Assembly (NCBI GenBank): GCA_964480275.1
Contig: CAYZOC010000036.1
Coordinates: forward strand, 1 to 11,051
Origin: DATESG01 sp964480275
Lineage (GTDB): Bacteria > Bacillota_I > Bacilli_A > RFN20 > CAG-826
Length of the DNA stretch: 11,051 nucleotides
Direction: 5' to 3'
Part shown: piece after piece, positions 1-5,661 of the stretch
Numbering within the stretch: position 1 is the stretch's first letter
How the letters are laid out: each line of letters begins with the position of its first letter
Notes under the pieces: model-generated
What the model saw: only the letters and a program-made list of their open reading frames with translations
Told to the model about the DNA's origin: nothing
Databases searched by the model: none
Made by a program: the position numbers and the translations under genes

Positions 1-111
1 AAAAATTGACGTTGTTTATTTGTACATCTGTTTAGTTTTCAAAGATCAATTGCATTATGTTTTCGGGCTTGCTATTACTATGTAATAGTAGGCTGTTCAA
101 CGTTTAATGCC
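1..111 (-). other. Predicted 5' leader of an rRNA operon running off the left edge
   Basis: Read on the minus strand, this stretch begins at the expected start point of a strong promoter (117-145). It then contains a long imperfect hairpin and a CTTTGAAAACTAAACA sequence at 44-29, followed by an A/T-rich stretch ending AACGTCAATTTTT at the window edge. The CTTTGAAAACT element is a hallmark of the region before 16S (and in the 16S-23S spacer) in Firmicutes rRNA operons. Because a promoter lies directly upstream, the start of an operon fits better than an internal spacer. No rRNA sequence itself is inside the window, so the 16S gene is an inference. No open reading frame of note is present. Confidence 0.6.
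28..48 (-). promoter_or_regulatory. boxA-like rRNA antitermination element
   Basis: The minus strand reads CTTTGAAAACTAAACA at 44-29. It resembles the boxA-type motif of Bacillus-group rRNA leaders, where NusB/NusE (S10) and associated factors load to make RNA polymerase resistant to termination. It follows a hairpin (see 48-116), the boxB-then-boxA order known from rRNA leaders. Assignment is by motif similarity and position only. Confidence 0.55.
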
Positions 112-116
112 TAATT
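48..116 (-). repeat. Imperfect inverted repeat / leader hairpin
   Basis: The centre is a 12-bp stem, 67-78 pairing with 82-93 around a 3-base TAT loop, including two G-T wobbles (the core is CTATTAC-TAT-GTAATAG). Further out, 58-61 can pair with 99-102. AATTGCATTA at 48-57 pairs with TAATGC (105-110) and AATT (113-116), leaving a 2-base bulge. The predicted transcription start is near 110, so the RNA would fold from its first bases. Neither side carries a T-run, so it is not an intrinsic terminator. It could act as a boxB-like or leader-stabilising structure. Confidence 0.55.
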
Positions 117-145
117 AGAATATCATCTGGTGTAAGCGCTGTCAA
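117..145 (-). promoter_or_regulatory. Strong sigma-A-type promoter (candidate rrn P2)
   Basis: On the minus strand a perfect -35 TTGACA (145-140) is followed by a 17-base spacer and an extended -10, TGa-TATTCT (TATTCT at 122-117). An A/T-rich tract at 146-165 just upstream resembles an UP element. The expected start is a G at 110 or 111. Bacillus rRNA promoters typically start with G and respond to GTP level, which fits but is not proof. It points left, away from tpiA and out of the window. Confidence 0.65.
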
Positions 146-212
146 CTATTAATTTAACTTTTTTTGTCGATTTCACTTACCGAATGATTAGCACCTTCTC
201 TGTGCTTGCTAT

Positions 213-241
213 ATTTAATCATAAACAATAGGCCAATTCAA
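213..241 (-). promoter_or_regulatory. Possible upstream promoter (candidate rrn P1)
   Basis: The minus strand shows TTGAAT (241-236), 17 bases, then TGa-TTAAAT (TTAAAT at 218-213). Each hexamer matches the consensus at four of six positions and the -10 is extended by TG. Tandem promoters are usual for rRNA operons in Firmicutes, which makes a second promoter ahead of 117-145 plausible. The motif is weak in an A/T-rich stretch and could be chance. Confidence 0.35.
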
Positions 242-291
242 GAGAAAAGAAACAAAATTTTAACTTTTTTCAAATATCACCATAAATGCAT

Positions 292-318
292 AAAAAAAGA
301 CGAGTTTCCCCGTCTTTT
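292..318 (-). terminator. Intrinsic terminator after tpiA
   Basis: On the minus strand AAAAGACG (318-311) and CGTCTTTT (302-295) form an 8-bp stem around an 8-base loop, and the 3' arm runs into seven T residues (298-292). It starts 18 bases after the tpiA stop codon, so it closes the gap-pgk-tpiA transcription unit before the predicted rRNA promoter region. On the plus strand the T-run is short, so termination is expected mainly for minus-strand transcripts. Confidence 0.85.
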
Positions 319-336
319 ATCTTGTTTTTTAATTGT

Positions 337-1089
337 TTAGCCAATATTTTCAATTAGTTGTTTGAAACTATCGACCGCAAGTGATGCCCCACCAACAAGA
401 GCGCCATCAATATTTGGCTGTGCCATATATTCTTTGACATTATCTGGTTTGACGCTGCCACCATAGAGGATTCTCACATTTTCAGCATGAGATCCAAACA
501 TGTCTTTAATAATATCGCGAATAAAAGCACAAACATCTTCCGCGATTTCTTTACTGGCATTTTTACCAGTACCAATCGACCACACAGGTTCATAAGCAAC
601 AACAACCTTTTCGATGTCGCTGATTGCTACACCTTTTAGGCCAATTCTAATTTGTTCTTCAACAATTTGTTTGGTCTTACCCGCTTCAAATTGCTCTAGA
701 GTTTCACCAACGCAGTATAGTGGAACCATCTTATTATTTAATAGTGCAAGATTCTTCTCATTACAACTATCATTTGTTTCACCAAAATAAGTTCTTCTTT
801 CACTATGGCCAACTAGCGACCATTTGATGCCTAACTCTTGAAGCATCGGAATTGAAATCTCACCGGTAAATGCACCAGCGGTTTTATAGTGAACATTTTG
901 GGCACCCACGATAAGGTTAGGATTTGTTTTGTTAACAACATCTAATGATAGATAGGTTGGCGTTACACCAATTTCAACATTTTTTTCACTTGCAAATTTG
1001 GAAAGTTCAATTGAGGCCGTAGCAAAAGACAAGGCTTCCGCACGGGTCTTATTCATTTTCCAATTGCCGACTAATAATTTTTTACGCAT
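337..1089 (-). CDS. tpiA: Triosephosphate isomerase
   Basis: Cytoplasmic glycolytic enzyme that interconverts dihydroxyacetone phosphate and glyceraldehyde 3-phosphate. At 250 residues it has the normal family length and is complete. The TIM-barrel active site is intact. GNWKMN is at 8-13 with catalytic Lys11, VGHSERR is at 93-99 with His95, and AYEPVWSIGTG is at 165-175 with catalytic Glu167 and the mobile loop 6. The phosphate-binding YGGSV (209-213) and the LVGGASL segment (231-237) are also present. The ATG lies 2 bases after the pgk stop codon. The pgk codons AAG GAG just before its TAG double as the ribosome binding site, 5 bases from the ATG, so translation should be coupled to pgk. 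It is the last gene of the glycolytic unit; the stop is TAA. Confidence 0.98.
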   Translation of the reverse strand: MRKKLLVGNWKMNKTRAEALSFATASIELSKFASEKNVEIGVTPTYLSLDVVNKTNPNLIVGAQNVHYKTAGAFTGEISIPMLQELGIKWSLVGHSERRTYFGETNDSCNEKNLALLNNKMVPLYCVGETLEQFEAGKTKQIVEEQIRIGLKGVAISDIEKVVVAYEPVWSIGTGKNASKEIAEDVCAFIRDIIKDMFGSHAENVRILYGGSVKPDNVKEYMAQPNIDGALVGGASLAVDSFKQLIENIG

Positions 1090-1091
1090 TA

Positions 1092-2309
1092 CTACTCCTT
1101 AATAATATCAATACCAGGAAGATGGCCATCATTTTCAATCATTTCAAGCGAGGCACCTCCACCAGTTGATACATGACTAAATTTATCTTTAAAGCCAAAT
1201 TGGGCTGCTGCGGCAGCACTATCGCCACCACCAATAACCGTAAAGGCACCAGGAAGCTCAACAATTGCATGAGCAACATACTTTGTACCTTCAGCAAAGT
1301 CGGCTTGTTCAAAGACACCCATTGGGCCGTTCCAAAATACCATTTTGGCACCAGCTAATTCTTGGGCAAATAACTCCTTGGTTTTAGGACCAATGTCCAT
1401 TCCTTCAAAACCGCTGGGGATATTAGCATCTTTACTAACTTCCTTAACGCTCCAACCTTCAAACTTATCAGTGTAGATTGAATCGATTGGAAGAACGATT
1501 CTTCCCTTTGCGTCCTCAAAACACTTTTTAGCGTAATCAAGTTGATCAACTTCACAAGGAGAAACACCAATTTCATAGCCTAATGCTTTTTGGAAGGTGT
1601 AGGCCATGGCCCCACCAATAAGAATCTTGTCGCATTTCTTTAAAAGCGCATCAATAACTTTAATTTTATCGCTAACCTTAAAACCACCAAGCACGGCAAC
1701 ATAGGGGCGATTATCTTCTTTGACATCAACACAGCGTGAAAGGGCCTCAATTTCCTTTTCAACAAGGAAACCAACGGCAACATCTTTTCCTGCTGCTTTC
1801 AACACTTCGGGAACCCCATAGGTTGAGGCATGAGCACGGTGAGCGCTACCAAATGCATCCATCACAAACACATCGGCATAACTTGCCCATTCTTTAGCTA
1901 AGGCAAGATCGTTTTTTTCTTCACCCTTTTCATAACGAGTGTTTTGTAATAATAACACTTCACCAGTTTGGAGCATTTCCACAAATTTCTTTGTCGATGA
2001 GCCAGTGGTGTCAGGAGCAAATGTAACTTTATCTTTACCAAGTAGTTCTCCTAAACGACCAGCAACAACAACCATATCATTTTTCTTTTTCGCGGCTTCG
2101 ACTTCTTCTGGAGTCAATTTATGTTTAATTTTACCTAAGTGACTAAAAAGAATAACGGCCGCACCCTTTTCTAGTAAAAACTTGATTGTCGGTAGTGCGC
2201 TGACAATACGATTATCATCAGTAATTACGTCACCCTTGCGTGGAACATTAAAGTCAACACGAACTAAAACACGTTTGCCTTTGACATTTAAATCTTTAAT
2301 TGTTTTCAT
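1092..2309 (-). CDS. pgk: Phosphoglycerate kinase
   Basis: Transfers phosphate from 1,3-bisphosphoglycerate to ADP, the first ATP-yielding step of glycolysis, in the cytoplasm. The 405 residues match the family. The N-terminal substrate domain has RVDFNVP (17-23), Arg34, His57, Arg125 and AHRAH with Arg158. The C-terminal nucleotide domain has LGGFKVSDKI (207-216), WNGPMGVFE (326-334), GGGDS (360-364) and STGGGASLE (381-389). Two places depart from the usual pattern: SHLGK at 56-60 instead of SHLGR, and GGF at 208-210 where GGA or GGS is usual. A GGAGG ribosome binding site lies 4 bases before the ATG. The gene follows gap across a 63-base gap that holds a terminator-like hairpin and no room for an obvious promoter, so expression probably depends on read-through or a promoter inside gap. 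The stop is TAG. Confidence 0.98.
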   Translation of the reverse strand: MKTIKDLNVKGKRVLVRVDFNVPRKGDVITDDNRIVSALPTIKFLLEKGAAVILFSHLGKIKHKLTPEEVEAAKKKNDMVVVAGRLGELLGKDKVTFAPDTTGSSTKKFVEMLQTGEVLLLQNTRYEKGEEKNDLALAKEWASYADVFVMDAFGSAHRAHASTYGVPEVLKAAGKDVAVGFLVEKEIEALSRCVDVKEDNRPYVAVLGGFKVSDKIKVIDALLKKCDKILIGGAMAYTFQKALGYEIGVSPCEVDQLDYAKKCFEDAKGRIVLPIDSIYTDKFEGWSVKEVSKDANIPSGFEGMDIGPKTKELFAQELAGAKMVFWNGPMGVFEQADFAEGTKYVAHAIVELPGAFTVIGGGDSAAAAAQFGFKDKFSHVSTGGGASLEMIENDGHLPGIDIIKE

Positions 2310-2325
2310 ATTCCCTCCATTTATT

Positions 2326-2355
2326 AAAAGAATAAAAGCGCCCGAAGGCGCTCTT
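2326..2355 (-). terminator. UUCG-loop terminator/attenuator between gap and pgk
   Basis: On the minus strand AGCGCC-TTCG-GGCGCT forms a 6-bp GC-rich stem (2352-2347 with 2342-2337) capped by the very stable C(UUCG)G tetraloop. One G-T wobble and two A-T pairs extend it outward. It is followed by TTTTATTCTTTT. It begins 18 bases after the gap stop codon and ends shortly before the pgk ribosome binding site. It looks like a genuine intrinsic terminator that must be partly read through if pgk-tpiA are expressed from the gap promoter. A role as an mRNA-stabilising 3' end for gap is also possible. Confidence 0.8.
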
Positions 2356-2372
2356 AAATCTAGTTAGAACAA

Positions 2373-3404
2373 CTATTTTAAGCCGTGAACCTTCGCTAAG
2401 TGTTCAGCTAAGCGAATGTATTGGCAGGTATAACTATATTCGTTGTCATACCAGGAAGTAAGTTTTACTAGTTGTTTGCCATCGGCAGTGTTTAACACTT
2501 TAGTACCAGTAGCATCGAAGACACTACCAGCAGTTGCGCCAATGATATCACTTGAAACGATTTCATCTTCAGTATAAGCAAGAATACCCTTCATTGGGCC
2601 ATGAGCGGCATCTTTCATTACTTTGTTGATTTCTTCTTCGGTGACGTTCTTCTTTAAGACGACAGTTAGATCAACGAGTGAACCATCGATTACTGGAACA
2701 CGGAAAGCTCCACCATCGAGAACACCATTTAATTCTGGGATGACTAGACCAATTGCTTTCGCAGCACCAGTTGATGATGGAACGATGTTAGCAGCAGCAG
2801 CACGACCACGACGGTAGTTTGCCTTTGGTAAGTCTAGTGAGGTTTGGTCATTGGTATAAGCATGAATAGTACTCATAAAGCCTGATTCAATACCAAAGTT
2901 ATCATGGAGTAATTTAGCAACTGGGGCTAAACAGTTGGTTGTACAACTTGCACCACTAATAACGGTCATATCTTTTGTTAATTTATCGGAGTTAACACCA
3001 TAGACAAATGTTGGGGTTACTTTATCAGATGGAGCGGAGATAATAACGCCTTTGACACCTGGATCAAGGTGAACGCTAGCATCTTCTTTTCCCTTATAAC
3101 GGCCTGTACATTCTAAAACGATATCAACGCCAAACTTAGACCAATCGATCTTTGTTGCGTCCTTTTCGCCAATAACAGGAATTTCTTTTCCTTTGTAAAC
3201 GATAGCTTTGCCATCTGCGCTGACGGAAATTTGATCAACTGCGAATGGTCCATGAGCTGAGTCATACTTTAAGAGGTAAGCCAAGTTGGCAGCGTCGGTT
3301 AAATCATTGAGTGCCACGACTTCCATATTTTCTAATTCAGCAATTCTGCGGAATGATAGACGGCCAATGCGGCCAAATCCATTGATTGCAACTTTAATTG
3401 ACAT
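2373..3404 (-). CDS. gap: Glyceraldehyde-3-phosphate dehydrogenase, NAD-dependent type
   Basis: Oxidises and phosphorylates glyceraldehyde 3-phosphate to 1,3-bisphosphoglycerate with NAD, in the cytoplasm. The 343 residues are full length. The Rossmann motif NGFGRIGR is at 8-15. Asp34, at the end of the second strand (ALND), points to NAD rather than NADP. The active site SGASCTTNC (150-158) holds nucleophile Cys154, and His181 is its partner. SSTGAAKA (210-217) and the C-terminal SWYDNEYSY (317-325) are also conserved. These features suit the glycolytic GapA type. The start is supported by a strong AAGGAGG ribosome binding site 7 bases before the ATG. It has its own promoter region upstream and a terminator-like hairpin just after, so it may be the most highly expressed gene of the glycolytic group. 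The usual Bacillus regulator cggR is not next to it. The stop is TAG. Confidence 0.98.
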   Translation of the reverse strand: MSIKVAINGFGRIGRLSFRRIAELENMEVVALNDLTDAANLAYLLKYDSAHGPFAVDQISVSADGKAIVYKGKEIPVIGEKDATKIDWSKFGVDIVLECTGRYKGKEDASVHLDPGVKGVIISAPSDKVTPTFVYGVNSDKLTKDMTVISGASCTTNCLAPVAKLLHDNFGIESGFMSTIHAYTNDQTSLDLPKANYRRGRAAAANIVPSSTGAAKAIGLVIPELNGVLDGGAFRVPVIDGSLVDLTVVLKKNVTEEEINKVMKDAAHGPMKGILAYTEDEIVSSDIIGATAGSVFDATGTKVLNTADGKQLVKLTSWYDNEYSYTCQYIRLAEHLAKVHGLK

Positions 3405-3435
3405 GTAATGTCCTCCTTCTTATGTTTGCGTTTAA

Positions 3436-3464
3436 ATTATACTACGTATTTACTCATTTTTGTA
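3436..3464 (-). promoter_or_regulatory. Probable gap promoter
   Basis: A perfect -10 TATAAT lies on the minus strand at 3441-3436, about 32 bases before the gap ATG. The start would be near 3429, giving a leader of about 25 bases that includes the ribosome binding site. The -35 position (3464-3459, TACAAA) matches the consensus at only three of six positions, so the promoter may be helped by an activator or by flanking A/T tracts. Confidence 0.55.
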
Positions 3465-3488
3465 TAGAAATCATAAAAATAATCGGAA

Positions 3489-3510
3489 ATTATTACTTAT
3501 ATGTAATAAT
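3489..3510. repeat. Perfect inverted repeat upstream of gap (candidate operator)
   Basis: ATTATTAC (3489-3496) and GTAATAAT (3503-3510) are exact reverse complements separated by 6 bases. The centre lies about 70 bases upstream of the expected gap transcription start and about 35 bases downstream of the stop of the XRE-type gene. There is no GC-rich stem or strong T-run, so a protein-binding site is more likely than a terminator. The neighbouring XRE protein is an obvious candidate binder, but that is inference. Confidence 0.4.
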
Positions 3511-3534
3511 ATAGCGAAAAAAATACCGATATTC

Positions 3535-3759
3535 CTATTCTTTAATGATTTCAATGCCAAAAGTCAACTCACTAATTGACATATTAAAAGCTTTTGCGAT
3601 TCGATCAAGAAGTTCTAAAGTTGGATTTCTGCGGCCGTTTTCTAAGTCGCCAAGATAATTGCGATTGATATTCGCCCTGAGTGAAAGCTCAAGAATACTC
3701 CACTTCCTTTTTTTTCTTAATTCACGAATTTTAAGACCTAATGATTGTTTGATTTCCAT
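3535..3759 (-). CDS. Small XRE-family (Cro/C1-type) DNA-binding protein
   Basis: A 74-residue protein that is almost entirely one helix-turn-helix domain of the Cro/C1 (HTH_3) type, roughly residues 8-66. The pattern is SILELSLRANI (helix 2 and turn, 21-31), NRNYLGDLENGRR (recognition helix and following loop, 32-44), then NPTLELLDRIAKAFNMSISEL. No sensor, protease or dimerisation domain follows, so it probably acts as a simple dimeric regulator. Its target is unknown. The ATG is 2 bases after the whiA stop; the ribosome binding site is poor (GCGGGG), so translation is probably coupled to whiA. The position between whiA and gap is where crh is often found in Firmicutes, and cggR often precedes gap. 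The stop is TAG, with only a weak A/T hairpin after it. Confidence 0.85.
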   Translation of the reverse strand: MEIKQSLGLKIRELRKKRKWSILELSLRANINRNYLGDLENGRRNPTLELLDRIAKAFNMSISELTFGIEIIKE

Positions 3760-3761
3760 AA

Positions 3762-4724
3762 TTAACCCCGCTTCTTGTATGGCTCAGCCAGTTTTTTCAT
3801 TTTTATAAATAGGTGGTTAATATTTCCTTTACTAATCGGTTTTTCACTTGCTAACTTTTCACTTAAAAGATCAGCCAACTCTTGCAGGTTAGCATCCTCG
3901 TGAATGAGTCTTAATTCCATCAGAGCACTGAGTTTAGGGTTGTTTAGGACATTACTATCATAAAACTTTTGCACAATCTTAATGTTTTCAATTTGCTCTT
4001 GCGCACTCTTTAGTGTTTTTTGATAGTTTGCGTTATCACATATAAACATCCGGTTTGTAATATTTTGCATATCACGATCAATGCGCACGCTCTCATATTC
4101 TAAACTAGCGTTACTTGCACCAACAAAAATCAAAAATTCACTTATTTGATCGCTTTTTTTAATATAAACAAGAAATTTGTTGCGCCTTTTACCGACCCGT
4201 GGATTAAAATTGGCTTTTTCAAAACCTTCCATCATCTTCTTGATTCGTTCAGCAAGCTTTTCATTATCGACAACTATTTCAAGATGGTAATTACTACTTC
4301 TAGGAGAAGTCACTGACCCTGAAGCAAGGAAGGCGCCGGTAATATATCCGGCAAGTGTGTCATCACTATAGACAATCGAGCGCGGGATTGTTGTTTGAAA
4401 AAAATCTAGACTTAAGTCATCACTGATTTCTTTGACTTTCTTTTCCACAACAACAATAAAGCGTGTCGTTTTTTTGCCATACCTTTTGTTGGTTACATAA
4501 TTAAATGTTGGTTCAAATTCGTAGACATCTTTAATTAATTGATAGAGATATTTAGCCACTTTAGCATTTTCCGTTCCCATCGAAAGAACTTCAAGGTTAT
4601 TTCTTCGACCAATATAGCCAGATATTCTTAAAAACCCCGCAAGAATTGCTTTTTTTCTAGGCAGGGAATAATCAAGACTATTAAAAGTTATATCTTCTTT
4701 GATTCGCGTTGTAAAAGTAATCAT
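3762..4724 (-). CDS. whiA: WhiA family DNA-binding protein
   Basis: WhiA has an N-terminal fold related to LAGLIDADG homing endonucleases without nuclease activity, joined to a C-terminal helix-turn-helix domain. In Streptomyces it controls sporulation septation; in Bacillus it affects cell division and chromosome segregation. This copy has 320 residues, the usual length. The second endonuclease-like repeat contains GAFLASGSVTSPRSSNYHLE (130-149). The conserved linker ESVRIDRDMQNITNR spans 211-225, followed by NANYQKT (231-237). The C-terminal HTH is around 270-313, with ISKGNINHLFIKMKKLAE near its end. The ATG overlaps the rapZ stop as ATGA, giving tight translational coupling. In most Firmicutes yvcK lies between these two genes; here it does not. 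The stop is TAA, followed after 2 bases by the XRE gene. Confidence 0.95.
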   Translation of the reverse strand: MITFTTRIKEDITFNSLDYSLPRKKAILAGFLRISGYIGRRNNLEVLSMGTENAKVAKYLYQLIKDVYEFEPTFNYVTNKRYGKKTTRFIVVVEKKVKEISDDLSLDFFQTTIPRSIVYSDDTLAGYITGAFLASGSVTSPRSSNYHLEIVVDNEKLAERIKKMMEGFEKANFNPRVGKRRNKFLVYIKKSDQISEFLIFVGASNASLEYESVRIDRDMQNITNRMFICDNANYQKTLKSAQEQIENIKIVQKFYDSNVLNNPKLSALMELRLIHEDANLQELADLLSEKLASEKPISKGNINHLFIKMKKLAEPYKKRG

Positions 4725-5572
4725 TCCGACCTCACTACATCACGGTGATGAACGAACACAGGAAAATTAAATTTATAGCGATTAGCAAGTCTTTCAGCAA
4801 AATACACACTACGGTGTTGGCCACCCGTACAACCGATTGCGACAACAATCATGCCCCGATTTTCTCTAATTGTCGAAGGAATGTACTTATCAAGATATTG
4901 CGTGATAAGCATGAAATTTTCTTCAGTTTCTTTTTGCTTTTCAATAAAATCGATTACTGCTTGGTCTAACCCACTTAAGTTTTTAAGTTCGTCTAAGTAA
5001 TAGGGGTTAGGAATCGTCCGTAGATCAAAAATGATATCAGCATCATTTGGTGCACCATTTTTAAATCCAAAACTGACAAAAGAAACCATCACAGAATTTT
5101 TATTAGGATCACGATAGCGCCGGAAAATAATTTGTCGTAGTTCGGCAATTGAAATTCTTGTTGTGTTTAAGACTAAGTCCGCACCATCACGGTACTGCTC
5201 AAGTAGTTCATATTCATAGTCTAGTGCTTTCTCCAAGGTAAGACCACTAGCTTGGAGTGGATGAGCGTGTCTAGTCAATTTATATCGATTTAAGATAACG
5301 TCTTTTTCAGCGTGCAAAATAATAATATCGGTTTTAATTTGTGGATACTTCTTGACCAACTCTAAAGCAGCTGGCAAATACTCCATCCGAATTGTTAAAA
5401 ATGTCCTAGCGTAGGAGGAGTCTGTTGGATTAACTAGCTTTTCAAATAAGTTGTCAAAGAGAAAAACAGGCAAATTGTTGATGCAATTATAATGCATTTC
5501 TTCAAACGCATAATTGGCACTTGTTTTGCCAGATCCACTTATCCCACTCAATATAACTAATTGTGATGCCAT
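4721..5572 (-). CDS. rapZ: RapZ/YvcJ family P-loop nucleotide-binding protein
   Basis: A 283-residue, full-length member of the RapZ (YvcJ) family. The N-terminal kinase-like domain has the Walker A motif GISGSGKTS at 10-18. RYKLTRHAHPL (96-106) matches the family RYKxTRRxHPL segment, and SFGFKNGAPNDADIIFDLR (167-185) marks the middle. The C-terminal domain has GCTGGQHRSV (247-256) and a final FVHHRDV. In Escherichia coli RapZ controls glucosamine-6-phosphate synthase through small RNAs. In Bacillus YvcJ is a nucleotide hydrolase linked to competence. The role in this lineage is not established. The family DNLP motif after Walker A reads NNLP here (32-35). The start is supported by an AGGA site 6 bases upstream. 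It heads the rapZ-whiA-XRE unit and ends in TGA overlapping whiA, which argues that TGA is a true stop. Confidence 0.95.
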   Translation of the reverse strand: MASQLVILSGISGSGKTSANYAFEEMHYNCINNLPVFLFDNLFEKLVNPTDSSYARTFLTIRMEYLPAALELVKKYPQIKTDIIILHAEKDVILNRYKLTRHAHPLQASGLTLEKALDYEYELLEQYRDGADLVLNTTRISIAELRQIIFRRYRDPNKNSVMVSFVSFGFKNGAPNDADIIFDLRTIPNPYYLDELKNLSGLDQAVIDFIEKQKETEENFMLITQYLDKYIPSTIRENRGMIVVAIGCTGGQHRSVYFAERLANRYKFNFPVFVHHRDVVRSE

Positions 5573-5590
5573 AATTTATCCTACTTTATT

Positions 5591-5596
5591 ATTATA
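5591..5596 (-). promoter_or_regulatory. Probable -10 element for the rapZ-whiA unit
   Basis: A perfect TATAAT on the minus strand (5596-5591) lies about 20 bases before the rapZ ATG and after the trxB terminator. No good -35 is visible at 16-18 bases. The presence of a terminator immediately upstream makes a new promoter here likely, but the leader would be very short. Confidence 0.45.
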
Positions 5597-5633
5597 CATT
5601 CATTTACATTTTTTCTCATTAAAAAAACCCATG

Positions 5634-5656
5634 AAAAAACTAGCCGCTTGGCTAGT
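5634..5656 (-). terminator. Intrinsic terminator after trxB
   Basis: On the minus strand ACTAGCC (5656-5650) and GGCTAGT (5645-5639) make a perfect 7-bp stem around an AAGC loop, followed by a T-run (5639-5634). It begins 5 bases after the trxB stop codon, separating the uvrA-lgt-trxB group from rapZ-whiA. Confidence 0.88.
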
Positions 5657-5661
5657 ATTTC

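Noticed and set aside
186..220. Hairpin AGCAC...GTGCT with flanking GATTA/TAATC
   Set aside because: The GC part is only 5 bp with a 7-base loop, there is no T-run, and the flanking arms are unevenly spaced.
3511..3537. Terminator after the XRE gene
   Set aside because: The minus strand has a run of seven T after AATA-TCGG-TATT, but the stem is only A-T pairs with possible G-T wobbles, too weak to call.
4721..4735. UGA=Trp genetic code, as in mycoplasmas
   Set aside because: rapZ ends in TGA overlapping whiA, the tryptophans checked in tpiA, lgt and uvrA use TGG, and no gene in the window shows an in-frame TGA. Reading through the rapZ TGA would add only about a dozen residues, so this one stop is not proof alone, but nothing supports recoding.
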